Shown here: piece after piece, positions 24,549-36,067 of the stretch
How positions within the stretch are numbered: the first letter of the stretch is position 1
How the letters are laid out: every line of letters begins with the position of its first letter
Assembly: GCA_014898425.1 (NCBI GenBank)
Contig: RCSZ01000011.1
Coordinates: 680,501 to 744,500, forward strand
DNA: 64,000 nt
DNA from: Botryotinia globosa
Taxonomy: Eukaryota > Ascomycota > Leotiomycetes > Helotiales > Sclerotiniaceae
Direction: 5' to 3'
Notes under the pieces: generated by a model
Told to the model about the DNA's origin: nothing
Database searches by the model: none
The model's input: only the letters and a program-made list of their open reading frames with translations
Position numbers and translations under genes: made by a program

Positions 24549-25740
24549 ATTTTGGACCGCTGTTACGTGCAATGACTGAGATTGACTGATAGTCCATAGT
24601 AGATCACTCGCAAATACAAATAATAGAAGGTAGAATATCGTTCTTTCTTCATGTCTGCACTGCACAACAACGGAAGACAAAGGACGATGGGCTCCTTATG
24701 ATTGTGAACAAAGAAATGTGACTCCAACACATACATTCCGTATAAAGCTAGCTTTTCGTCTTGAATTAGGACACATTTATCACCCTAATCAACTTGTGGA
24801 ATATCAGTGAGCTGAAAAGTCGTTTGGGGTAATTTAATCTCGATTTTTCGAAACGATGTCCTATTTTGAAGATGGGAAGTGAAGCTTGGTATGGTATCAT
24901 CATTGGCTATCCATAACAGGAAGCTCTGGACGCGACAGACATCCATTGAAGATAAAGAGTGAACTGTTTCCCATACTCTACACACTTTGCAACTGCCTCT
25001 AGAATCAAACTTATCCAGCCATCAAGGAATCACGTGCAGATGTGATTGTAAGCGGGGGTCCTCAAATGTTTTTGAGATGGATTGATTGTCTTTAATTTCT
25101 CGGAGGGCCTTCAGTCGCCCGAGGGCTTTCAGTTGCGGAGAAGCAGAGAATATTCAGATTGAGAGATGAAAAGGTAGTAAATTAGCATCGAGGGAGATTG
25201 ATAGAGGCCGAGGAAGTTGAGGATGGTTGAATATTAGAGACTAGACTCGGTGTGGAATAGTTCCATGCACCAGGAATGATCTCGACCTTCTTTAGGTTAT
25301 GAGATTGCGAGATTGCAACATAGTTACCTGGCCAGCTTGACTCAAGGTTACCTAAGATGCATGCATTGCATACACTACAGTAATATAATAACATCTGGAT
25401 AAATTTGAAATGGCGAAACAAAGGAGAGGAAAATAGTAGAAGAGATGACGAGAGGGATTGGATTAATTTGAACAACACTTGATCAGTCCAGCTGTTTGTT
25501 GCTAAGTTTTGGATCTGGAGCAGGTAACTACTATGTACTAGAAATAGGGAGGGAGTTGGAAGCTTTAAAACCTTTTTCGAATACATACTCATGGTCTTTT
25601 GAAATGTGTCAGTATCTTCCAAAGACCGAAGGTGGGCGTGGACACTGTGAGTCTGTGACACTGTGGAGCCGAACAAGTTGTTATGTATGCAGCCAAAGCA
25701 CAGACAGATTTGAACTCGTCTCGAGCGAGGAGCAAGCAAT

Positions 25741-25779
25741 GTACAGTAGTACAGTAGTACAGTAGTTCAGTAGTTCAGG
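25741..25779. repeat. 8-bp tandem repeat GTACAGTA/GTTCAGTA
   Basis: Three GTACAGTA units are followed by GTTCAGTA and a partial fifth unit with a base change, showing internal divergence. The motif is reminiscent of the ACAGTACAG repeat in the histone spacer but has a different period. Confidence 0.85.
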
Positions 25780-25889
25780 ATCAATAGTGGAGTACTCACT
25801 GACCACTGTGCCATTCATTGTTCATTCTCATTCCAAGACTCAAGGTTCCCCCCAGTGCTCGCTCACACTTTGAACTTCGATGTCATCGA

Positions 25890-25917
25890 GGGGGAGGGGG
25901 AGGGGGAGGGGGAGGGG
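25890..25917. repeat. GGGGGA hexamer repeat
   Basis: Tandem GGGGGA units, the exact complement of the CCCCCT repeat at 20834-20860. The guanine runs give G-quadruplex potential on this strand. The two tracts lie in opposite orientation either side of the HExxH gene. Confidence 0.9.
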
Positions 25918-26042
25918 ACTCGGAGGTGTGAGGTGTGTGAAAGCTTTACCTACAAGTGTATGATGATATGATTGATCAATGGTGAGGTTTGAATGCTAGC
26001 ATCCTAGGTATCTTACATATATACGTAAATAAAAATAGTAAT

Positions 26043-26216
26043 TGTCGCTCCGCTGGGCCACTGCCGTGGGGGCTTCTTCGCTTCGCTCTAACAGCAGAGC
26101 ATTACTGTACATATATGGTTTGTTACTCCTCATTCCACTGCAATTCATCATATATCATCGAGGAATTGATGAATTGAGAAAAATCGAGCGCAGCGAGGAC
26201 GGGGGTTTGGGGGTTT
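26043..26216. other. Possible nuclear insertion of mitochondrial-type DNA
   Basis: The segment begins with a GC-rich block (TCGCTCCGCTGGGCCACTGC, then CGTGGGGGCTTCTTCGCTTC) and ends with GAGCGCAGCGAGGACGGGGG followed by a TTTGGGGGTTTACCCCC hairpin-like stretch, embedded in AT-rich sequence. Such GC clusters and G/C palindromes are typical of fungal mitochondrial intergenic and intron sequence. The first block also occurs at 18275-18321. No mitochondrial gene is identifiable, so the origin remains a hypothesis. Confidence 0.4.
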
Positions 26217-26884
26217 ACCCCCATGAAGAGAATGAAGGTATATGTAGTATAAGTATAATAATGATAATAAAACCGAATTGAGAATTGAGAATTGATAACG
26301 AAAGTATGAATACTATGATAGGTGTGTGTGTTTGCTTGCTTCTGTGATGGAGGTCTGACCTTTACATATATTGGCTGATGGTCATTTAGCTGCAGTTTCT
26401 TGAGACGCGAAAAGACGCCACCATGCAATATTATTGGGGCATTTGATATCAGATGTGACTCTATGGGAAGCGATGGCTTATAGGGAATGCAACTTATGCA
26501 AGAGACCGTTTATCCAAGCTCCAAGCTCTGAGGTCGATATTGGATTGGATTGGATGAGAGACGGAGACGAAGATGAAGATGAAGATGGAGAGGGATGATG
26601 GCAGGAATGAGAATAGAGATTGAGGTGAGGGGACGAGGTAGGTCTGAAGTGAATGAAGTGAATGAAGTAGGTATCTAGTAATAAATATGTGTGATGAATA
26701 GTTATTACATATATGGTGTATTGTATGTGAGAGAGAGAGAGAGAGATATGTATGTGTGTATATGAAAGATATATATATATATATGTTGTATGTTATCTAC
26801 CTAGTATTTAGGTAGATAGGTAGGTAGTAGGTAGGTTATCCAATGATAATTTCCCACACGCTTCTTTTCCTTTTCCTTTGATCG

Positions 26885-26966
26885 TTCTCCTTCTCTTTCT
26901 CTTTCTCTTTCTCTTCTCTTCTCTTCTCTTCTCTTCGTTTCTTTTCTTTCTTTCTTTCTTTCTTTC
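26885..26966. repeat. Polypyrimidine tract, CTTTCT/CTTCT/TTTC units
   Basis: About 80 bp of almost pure pyrimidine on the plus strand with changing repeat units, roughly 0.9 kb before the phosphatase start codon. Similar CT-rich stretches are common in fungal promoters and leaders. Confidence 0.85.
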
Positions 26967-27794
26967 CTCACTCCATACTCCATACTCCATCTTCTCTTGA
27001 CTACCTGGTATTGTTTTTCATTCATTACAAATTCACTCGAATCAAACATCAATCCAATCAAGCCAATCAAACCAATCCCATTCAATCCAGCCAATCTCAG
27101 ATGATTCCAAATTGAGTTTGGTACTTGACAGTATTTACTATTTGACTATTTTACTATTGACACTGTCGTGCTTATCTATCCGCTTTGGAAACTTGGCGTC
27201 TGCTCTGCTCTGCGATAAGGCTCTTCTAAGTTTAAGCTTACACTTTCACACTTTCACATATTACCCTTACCCTGCCTCCTCCCTGCCTTTCACCACCAAC
27301 CATTTAGGTATGTATGTATGTATGTATGTATGTACATGTATATGTTTGGACTGATTTGTTTGATACGTCCATTTCCTTTCAAGGGTTGAATCAGCTACCA
27401 TGGTAGTATATCAAGATCAATTCATCACAACTTTGTTTGCACCGCTTTCATTTACATTGATTTACATTGACTTACACATATCTAATCACAGATGCTCGAC
27501 TCGAATTCCTCACATTCCTAACAACAATCCAACACCATCTCCATCCCCACTGATTTGGCTTGGACTGTGGCATTACATACAAGTTACAACCATCACACGA
27601 CTTCCCACACCACACACACCACACACACAACAACAACAACAACAACAACAACTCTTTTTGCCGAGAGGATCGTGGTGCCAGCTGCTTACACACACACACA
27701 TACCCTTCAAATACCGTCTTACATGTTGAATCTCGTCCATGAACAATATTTAACCATCCCCATCCCAAGCTTGCAAGATTGCTTCAATTCGATA

Positions 27795-29932
27795 ATGGCG
27801 ACAATTGCTTTACCAAGACCCATTCCCGCAGGTCACTCGAGATCTTCTTCACCACCCCGCTCACACCCTTTAACTCCCACCCTCAGCCTGGATTCCCTCA
27901 ATTCATCGTCGGCCTTCCCAATCCCCATTCCCAATAAACATCTACCAGTATGCCCGCCAGGTCCCACTCCATCCGAGAAGCCAGATACCCCTCCCAACTC
28001 CCCACCAACCAAAGAACTTTCTTTGTCCCCACGATCAATCTTGTATCCGCCAGTCAATTATAACTCACGCTACATTGATTCTTCCATAATATATGAGATT
28101 GACGCCGGTGGGGTGGCTACGGCGTTGGAACATTTAGCAAGCCAACCTCTCCCTGATCCTTCCCAAGTCTTTCCATGGTTTCATGGCCTGCATCCCTCCA
28201 ATCATATCCAACAAGCGTTCTTTATCGCGCGGCGGCGAACCTTGCGAAGAACACCACAATGTATTCGAGGCATCACAATTGTCAAGGCCGACGGCGATTT
28301 GACTTCTTCAAGACTGAAAGGTGCCATTACTCCTGATGAGTTCTTGACGTTTGGAATCACGACAGAATTCCAAGAAGTCGACCCAAAAGAAGGCTTTTCC
28401 GTCCGCAACTTTCAAATACAAGCCGCCAAGTCTGCCATGGTATCAGACATCATTGTTTACGGAGAGGATTCTCGTAATGTCGAGAGACTGGCGAGGGAAA
28501 TTGCTGCCGCACAGCAAGCTGTTCGTGAGACGCATTTCAATCAGGGACATGAAATCTCTCAATACAATACATTTATATGTACCAGTGCGTTTAGTGCCTT
28601 CGAGGAAAAATATCCACAAATTGTTTCGGTGGATTCTCGGGCTAGATGGACGGGGGCAGTCATGGATTTCTTTCATCAAGAGAGAGTGGAGATGTGTGCC
28701 ATGACCAAAGCTTCGGAAATCGATCATAATGTTTGGTTGGGCCCAACCCCAGATGGATACTCGGAAACTCGCCAAGCGTCTTCGGGAGGGGAATTCGATA
28801 TTCTCATCGAGTGCAATGATCTAGGGCAAATCAATCCTCGAGCATTAAAAGACATTGCAGAAGGGAGGTCAAGTAAACGTCAATTAGGCTTTCCATCTTC
28901 CGGAATGATTCAACCACCATCCTGGGAACATGAACAAGCCGACGGGATTCTCGAAACTTGTAAATGGATATACAATCTTTCTCACGGGATTTGGCCTGAA
29001 GATGAAGATGGTGATGTTGACGTGGTCACCAAGACCAAGGAAAGAAAGATACTGATTCATTGTACTGATGGCTACACCGAATCTACTCTCCTCGGTCTTG
29101 CCTATTTCACTTATGCTACAGGGCTCTCGATCCCTAAAGCCTGGCTTGAATTGCATATGGCAAAGAAGCGCAACTTCTTTGCATACCCGCAAGATGTCAG
29201 TCTCCTTACGACAATCGCACCTCGCCTCCTCTCGGAATCGCCGGTGCATCGAAAATCAAGCTTGTTAGATATTACCGATCTTGCCAAAGAGGAACCGCAG
29301 TGGATAAAGTGTATGGATGGAAGTCTACCTTCTCGCGTGACTGACTATATGTACCTCGGGAATCTTGGACATGCTAATAATCCGGATCTTCTGCGACGTC
29401 TTGGCATCAAGCAGATTTTGAGTGTGGGTGAAACTGCCACGTGGAAGGATGGCGAAGTGAATACATGGGGAAAGGATAATGTGATGGTTATCCAACGGGT
29501 GCAAGACAATGGAGTAGACCCGTTGACCGACGAGTTCGGACGATGCTTAGATTTTATCGGTATGGTTTCCCCCTACGTGCTACACGAGATCACTCACTGA
29601 TTACGCAAGTAGAAAGAGGTAAACTAAACCACACAGCAACGTTGGTTCATTGCCGTGTAGGCGTTTCTCGGAGCGCCACTATTTGCATAGCCGAAGTCAT
29701 GCGTACAATGCATCTTTCATTTCCGCGTGCTTATTGCTTTGTCAGAGCCAGAAGATTAAATGTCATCATCCAGCCACATTTGAGATTTAGCTATGAACTC
29801 TTGAAATGGGAAGAGAAACTCAAGATGTCAGGAGGCAAGTTTGGGGGAAAGTGGAAAGGCAGGGAGTTGGAATGGGCGGATATTGCGAGAGAAATTGCAG
29901 AGATGAATAGACCGTACAGCGCTGGTAGATGA
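27795..29932 (+). CDS. PPS1: Dual-specificity protein phosphatase, Pps1-like
   Basis: A dual-specificity phosphatase resembling yeast Pps1, a cysteine phosphatase linked to cell-cycle control. Exons 27795-29559 and 29613-29932 give 2085 nt, 694 residues. The C-terminal catalytic domain has HCRVGVSRSA with C602 and R608 (HCxxGxxRS), preceded by DYMYLGNLGHANNPDLLRRLGIKQILSVGE. A second, upstream phosphatase-like signature HCTDGYTES (about 422-430) lacks the arginine and looks non-catalytic, as is usual in this family. The N-terminus is Pro/Ser-rich and probably disordered. The 53-nt intron splits the catalytic domain just before its active site. An in-frame ATG at 27723 could add 24 residues; I chose 27795 because MATIALPRPIPAGHSRSSSP looks like a native start. 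Confidence 0.88.
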
Positions 29933-31962
29933 TGTTGGGCTCGGAGTGACATCAGATGGAATTGTATGGATGGATTTGGAGTTGAACATTGGCTATACTT
30001 ACTTTCGATGGGAAATTATGATGTTATGATTGGGGTCTACTTTTCTTCTTTGGGATGGATGGCGAATGATGGTTGATGGGTGGGATGGATTGGAGGACGT
30101 TGGATACACACCCCTTCTCGGTTGAAACGTTTTGGTAATTTTGGATGCGACTTTTGGTTCCGATTGGGTTACGATATGATGGCGACAGATACCACATTCT
30201 TTGGCAGCGTATAGGAACGCTTGCAATTATTCTTAGGGATACCTTTGGGGACTTTAGGGAAAAGGACGGACGTAATGACACGGTGTTCGGTTTTGAATTT
30301 GATATGATTTCTGGGTAATACATCTTGTGAAGTCTGCATAATTGATGATTGATGACTGGCGTTGAATAGAATGGATGTTACTTGAAGAGCAATGATGTGG
30401 GTGCAGTGCCACTAGGTTCCCTCAATGCCGGAGGTATAGTAGTGCCTACCTAGACCTGCTACTACAGCTCTTGTTGCAATCGCTTGCTACGATGAGCCAT
30501 GACCCTAGTACTATACCTTGTGCACTCAGTTGAATCGCTCGAGCCTCCACGCCTTCAATCATTCTATTGCATATATGCAAAAAACATCGTGGCTAGCTTG
30601 ATATCTCCGAGCTACTCTCCACTGTCGAAAAAAGGAAATGTGTCAGTACCATCCAAAGAATCCCGCTTGGGAGCACTGTAGTCGGATGGAAGTAAGGGGG
30701 GGGTGTGATGTGGTCACCGAGAATAGGAGGGGGACTATCTGGAGGATTCACACAATATTTTCTATATCCAATTAGAGAATTAAAAGGTGCGTTGGCTATA
30801 AATCGAGAGAAGGGTTGGTGTGTTTTAAACACGTAGGCTGTATGATCTAGAGTGTTGGTATATCTTCTATCTCCTGTGCGTACTGGAGGAAGGAGGAGGA
30901 GGTGGTGGAGGTGGAGGTGGAAAGTCTAAGGTAAGGAAAACTGCTTTCATAGATCATATTTACCATGCATCATATATCCCACCCGTCCAAACTAGATGTC
31001 ACAATATCATCACATTATCGAAATTTCAAGCACCATCATTGTACGAGATGCTTGCTCATCATATCAACTTCTCCTTCGCTACTGACTTGTTGAAATGTCA
31101 ACACACTGCACGGCGTCGAGTTCTCTCGAAACTCTGTGGGCTCTAGAGATGTTCCTCAATTTTCGAGTGATTTGTGTTGCGAGATGCTGGTAGTGGAGCA
31201 TTCAATTGTTGTTCCTTTTGAGCTTTTCTGCTTCGTCTTTTTGTATATACCGACTGCACTTCTCCCCCACTCTCGCGGTTCGAGATGCGTGGGTTTCCAA
31301 CACTTGTTTTCGATACCCTTTGAGGTCATCAACAGTAATTGTCTTCCGCGCAGTCACGGAGTAGGAAAATCTTCATGTTCCGAAAGACAAGAAATCAAAT
31401 TTCAGGAATGTTTGATGTTTGATGTTTGATGTTTGATCTCAAGCTCTCGATTCGCATACATGGATAGTTCTTGAATCCCCATCTGCGACTCCACGTCTTG
31501 GCAACTTAAAAAGGGGCGGCAAGGTGAGCGGGTCATTGTCATCATTACCATCATCACCATCATCACCATCATCACCATCATCACCATCATCACCATCATC
31601 ACCATCATCACCATCATCACCATCATCACCATCATCACCATCATCACCATCATCACCATCATCACCATCATCACCATCATCACCATCATCACCATCATCA
31701 CCATCATCACCATAGGTAGAGCGAGTCCTCATGGGAAGGATCGACGCATGACACGGGGCGATAGGTGGTACCATACCTTGAATATCTAATTTCACTTTTC
31801 GCGACCTTTATGGTTACATTCTTTCTTTTCTTCAGCATCTCGATTGGTCGATTGTTGAATTGTTGTTCTGATCCGAGGAAAGCTTGTGTGTCACGTTTCG
31901 TTTCGTGCAGAGATATTGATTCAATACTTCATATCTTGAGTGCTGAAATAGAACCCGACATC
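29933..31962. other. Spacer after the phosphatase gene, no gene recognised
   Basis: Two kilobases with weak open frames and no recognisable product. It includes GGAGGT-type repeats at about 30893-30920, three TTTGATG units at about 31410-31436, and a 9-bp minisatellite described separately. Confidence 0.5.
31549..31713. repeat. 9-bp minisatellite CATCATCAC
   Basis: About 18 nearly perfect copies of CATCATCAC. All frames through it are open, producing Pro-Ser-Ser, Gly-Asp-Asp or Met-Val-Met repeats, so the open frames are not evidence of a protein. It lies about 250 bp before a decayed surface-protein gene and could be a remnant of repetitive coding sequence, but no flanking coding signal supports this. 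Confidence 0.95.
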
Positions 31963-33267
31963 ATGACGGATACATTCACGCAAAATTGCGATGCGTGGTT
32001 CAATGGCGGGGTGGAGACCATCGAGCCGCGGAATTATTTTCCTTGTGGCACCGTGAATGGTACTTCGGTATGATCTGCGTCGCTCGAGGATGGATCGATA
32101 TCTGCATGATGTTGTTTGTCCTGATGCGAAGTCGGATTTCCTCACTCGCTGCATGGAGTTTGATACGTGCGTGGGGAACAATATCTGTCGCGCATCGCCG
32201 GGCGTGGCGGAGCCGGAATGTACGTAAGGCTTGTGGGATCTCACGCATGTTGCGGGAATGGGGATGTTGTTTCGGTGCTAATGAATTTTCAAGATTCTCT
32301 CGGCTATGGTAATGATCCTACATATACCGCATCTGTATGTCCGAAAGAATGTGGTACGTTAATCTCCACCCATCCCAGATACCTCGCTCGTGTCTACGCG
32401 CATCAATCAAAACTAAGATTACGACTAACGAACTCTTCTGCACAAAAGTCGACCTCGAAACTAATGGGGGCGGCGCTATCGGTATTGTTTACAACTCCAC
32501 AACTAGCGAATGGAATTGCTGCAATGATGTTGCGTGCAAGAGTCTCAGTAGTTAAGTTTTCGATGCGCCGGCCCCGTCCTCTTTATTGGTCATCGCTTCG
32601 CCTACTTCGAGACCCTATTCTACTTTTACTACTTCCTCTGCTTCTTCTTCTTCTTCTCTTCGTCTTCTTCTTCTTCTTCTCTTCTTCTTCTTCTTCTTCT
32701 TCTTCTTCTTCTTCTTCTTCTTCTTCTTCTTCTTCTTCTTCTTCTTCTTCTTCTTCTTCTTTTCTTCTTCTTCTTCTCTTCTTCTTCTTCTTCTTCTTCT
32801 TCTTCTTTTCTTCTTCTTCTTCTTCTTTCTTCTTCTGTCTTCTTCTTTCTTCTTCGTCTTCTTTCTTCTCTATTCTTCTTCTTCTTCTTCTCTTCTCTTT
32901 CTTCTCTCAGTCATTCCTCATTACATCATCAATTATCAACATCTGCAACAAAACTCTCCCCCGGCGCTATAGCAGGAATCGCCATCGGCGCCGCGATTTC
33001 GTTGCGCTCCTCGCTCTGCTCACATATTTCCTTCTGCGCAAACGCACGAATGGAGATAATCACAACCGGAAAGCGGGAGAAGCATATGCCAAACCGGAGC
33101 TGGCAGGCGAGACGGGGTATGGAGGAGATAGGAGTGAGGTTGAGGTTGAGGGGGCGGCAGAGAGGGTGGAGATGGGTGAGGGAAGGAGTCAGTTGTGGGA
33201 GTTGCAGGGGGGTGCGAGAGAGAGAGGGAGACAGGAAGAAACTGTGGAGGGATTATTAAATTATTGA
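31963..33267 (+). pseudogene. Decayed cysteine-rich, serine-rich, membrane-anchored surface protein
   Basis: Pieces of one protein type occur in order but in different frames. An ectodomain start (CDAWFNGGVETIEPRNYFPCG) is followed by a stop at 32071-32073; a later piece reads DPTYTASVCPKECG, joins through a plausible intron (about 32354-32448) to VDLETNGGGAIGIVYNSTTS and WNCCNDVACKSLSS, and meets TAA at 32553-32555. Next come APAPSSL, a Ser/Thr-rich stretch, a TTC microsatellite, then a membrane segment split between frames (GAIAGIAIGAAIS, then VALLALLTYFLLRKR) and a charged tail ending at 33267. This layout is known from fungal wall-sensor-like proteins with Cys-rich ectodomain, Ser-rich stalk and one transmembrane helix. 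The lesions suggest a pseudogene, although unrecognised introns could rescue part. A signal peptide exon was not located. Confidence 0.5.
32641..32901. repeat. TTC trinucleotide microsatellite
   Basis: About 260 bp of TTC units with scattered CTT/TTTC interruptions that shift the frame between serine, phenylalanine and leucine runs. It sits where the Ser-rich stalk of the adjacent broken gene would be, so it probably expanded from serine codons (TCT/TCC). Confidence 0.95.
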
Positions 33268-34060
33268 TGGGATGATGTTAATTCAAGGAATGGGTGTTGT
33301 GGAATTCCCTCCCTCCCTCGCTAGTGTGACGATTGATATGTATTTTTTCGCTATGACTTCTTCTCTGTTCTTGGGTAAAATGGAACGTGGTGGTGGTATT
33401 TTGTGATGAAATGGTAATGATATGTAATGAAATGAGATGAGATGGTAGTGACACTTTGTATAGTTCAGTTCAGTTGAGCATAGATAGATGCGCAGGATGA
33501 TACACAAGACGGGTGAAGTATGGACGAGACCTTTTATGGCATACAATCTAGCGTTCGTTTCTGGCAGTTAAAGTGGCACGTAAATAGCAAGGAAAACTTG
33601 AGATTTGATCTGCTATCTCGAAATCTCGTCCTTTTTGCCTCCGTCTAGATTGGATTTCTTGTCTCGGCTGGAATATCCCGTTACTGGTATAGATTTGATG
33701 ACTCTGATCACCTAGGTAGGTACCTAGGTATATATAGCATGCTGTGTCTAAAAGTCTAAACTACAATCCAATAATCAGAAATTTTGTAATATCTGATCTT
33801 TTGTACAAGTTGTAGTCATCTCGGGTGTTGGAATAGTTTTGATTATCAAGTGATGTGAGGTGGTACAATAATGGAATTGAATTATGTATTGATTCGGATT
33901 TTCAAAATCAGATTCGGGAAGTAGACTGCGGTCTAGGCCTAGACAATATGTAACCACTGCAGCAAAACACTCGTTATGTAAAGGCGAGTATTCAGTGTTT
34001 CCCGAAAGTCCTTTTGTTGCTGATCTAGGTTTAGAGTGTAAATTTCTTATCGACAACCTT
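33268..34060. other. Spacer between convergent ends, no gene seen
   Basis: About 0.8 kb between the broken surface-protein gene and the TilS-like gene. The minus-strand open frame at 33775-34155 overlaps the TilS 3' end out of frame and is a shadow. A CCTAGGTAGGTACCTAGG palindrome-like stretch lies at about 33711-33728. Confidence 0.5.
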
Positions 34061-36067
34061 CTAATTATCCGCGTCTCCTTTCGTTTGAGATTCCCGATTG
34101 AATATACATGTATCATCCCATACAGACTTTTCACGCTTGGCAACCCAAGGTGCAAATCCTGGCTTATCTGAGACCTCTCCTTTACCTTTCATCACACGGC
34201 GGACTTTAAAAGGCTTGAGGTCCTCAACAGCTTGCAGACCCAAATCAGACAGATTTATCTTCTTGTATCTACACGACCACTTCACATTGCTGGAGTTGAC
34301 AACCTTCACGCCCAGAGAGGGTAAGCCGAAGATCACTTCCTCGCCTACAATCATGCCCCCATGTGGTCTCCACACCACGACAGGGAGAGAATATCTCCAT
34401 CTCTCTTCGCCATTCACCGTCCTTAAAAGTCTTTTTAATACCCGGTGCCCTCTGTCGTCCAGAGATCGTTCCAGTTTGGGTATGTCTTCTTTATTGAAGA
34501 ATCGAACGACCAAATTACCAGCCTTGGAGGACATTTCATTATGTATCTGAAGCCAGTATCGATTATCGAATAGAAGCCACCGAGGCTTTGTTCCTGGAAG
34601 TAGCTCTGGAACAAGAGTCTCATCAAGTGATGACCTATATCTAGGTTGTCGGAATATATGCCATTCATTCTTTCCCTGGTATTTCCGATCCACATTGAAT
34701 GGTTGAAACATGATACCAGCGGTGTTTATGGTTTTTGGCTGCGTTGTGACATCAGGCAATGGGAATATCTCCGGAACTGCGGCGGAAACCTGATTCAGTG
34801 ATACGATGGAATTTGGCGTGATGGTCATGATTACACGACGGAGTAGCATAGCGGCTAGAATGGACCTGCTGGCGACATCTTGGGGAGTTATAGAAGGTAT
34901 CGAGGGGAATTCCATAATAAGGGTTCCTCGTCTAGTATCAAAGCTTAGGACTTTGCATTGCTTGATGAGCTGATCAACCTTTTGTTGACGTAGATTCTCA
35001 ACGTTTTGAAGTTGAGCAGAAAGATCAAGAACTCTAGATTTAGGCAACACCATAGGCAGACCACTATGATCATATAGATGCCGTATTGCATTCCGGTCTG
35101 TCAGGGTGGGATCGCTGTTGGTATTATCTTCAAACCACTCCACGCCCAAAGCCTGACATGTCGCGATCAGTCTTTCTTTTGGAAATTCAAGAAGAGGACG
35201 ATAGAGGGTTATACCGCCAGACTCAACTTCTAATTGAGGCATGATCTTCAAGATACCGGATGCAGATTGATCGCCATTACCCTTTCCAATGATGTTGGTC
35301 CACTTTGTGCCTTGTTTGGATTTAATAGGTAGAGCAAGTGTTATTGGATTTCCACTCTCATGAACTCCATAAATACCTTCACATTCTGGTATGGGAGAAG
35401 AGGGTTTAATGCCAAGTAAACCAACACCCCGAGCGCCTTTTGCTAGACGCATCAGCACCGTCTCGGCTTGATCATCGGCGTGATGTCCGAGGAGAATTGA
35501 ACTGATATCAGACTTCTGACAATACTTCCCAATTGCCTGGAAACGGTATTTTCTAGCTAAGCTCTCGAAACTGGGTAGCTGGGAAGGATTCCCAGTAATA
35601 TCATTCCATGGGAGAGTCAAAATTCGTGAGGTCATACCTATATTCATTTTGGTATTAGGAGCCTCCAGATATGCAAATCCAAAAAGAATAACATACCAAG
35701 AGATTCTAACACCCCCATAACCTTCTGGGCCTCTTCTAGACTGCCATCTCGTACTCCATGATTGACGATAACACCTCGAAAGTCGATCTTGCCAAGATGT
35801 ATTGGATATCCATCAGAAGCAAACGGTATGTAATTCTTTTTCATTTGCATACACAACGCCGCAAGGGCCATGGAATCTACCCCTCCGCTCACTGCAAGTC
35901 CTATTCGGCAATTAGCATTAATCAATGGTAAAATGTAGCAACTACATACCTATGGTCCTATGACCCCGCTGGTCATGACGATAAGGAACTTGACATGGCC
36001 TTTTGAAAAGTGCATCGGCAAACTCCTTTATCGAAATAGGAAGCGCATTTTGTTTCATGGTGTTCAT
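34061..36067 (-). CDS. tRNA(Ile)-lysidine synthase-like PP-loop ATPase
   Basis: A PP-loop ATPase of the TilS family, which in bacteria and organelles attaches lysine to C34 of the CAU-anticodon isoleucine tRNA so that it reads AUA. Three exons (36067-35950, 35900-35697, 35637-34061) give 1899 nt, 632 residues. The PP-loop is LAVSGGVDSM at about 41-50, with GVIVNHGVRDGS, RKYRFQAIGKYC, LGHHADDQAETVLMRLAKGARGVGL and ALGVEWFEDNTNSDPTLTDRNAIRHL all matching TilS motifs. Introns have GTATGT donors and TAG acceptors. The long C-terminal part is less conserved. A role in mitochondria is likely for a fungus but no clear targeting peptide is provable. It shares a short promoter with the mitochondrial SAM carrier. 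Confidence 0.88.

Larger units (their letters stand above)
24549..27794. other. Repeat-rich spacer before the phosphatase gene
   Basis: About 3.2 kb without a supported gene. The open frame at 25182-25739 (minus) has no ATG-led domain. The stretch holds a TACAGTAG repeat, a GGGGGA repeat, a mitochondrial-like fragment, GA and TA dinucleotide runs (26730-26783), GGTA-type units (about 26810-26835), a long pyrimidine tract, a GTAT microsatellite (27307-27333) and a CAA run (27627-27651). Part of it must be the leader and promoter of the phosphatase gene. Confidence 0.55.

Noticed and set aside
31549..31713. Possible CRISPR-like array
   Set aside because: Contiguous 9-bp units without spacers in a eukaryotic genome; it is a minisatellite.
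32167..33267. Single 366-codon open frame through the TTC repeat
   Set aside because: The frame is open mainly because of the microsatellite, and it joins pieces of the surface protein that belong to different frames.
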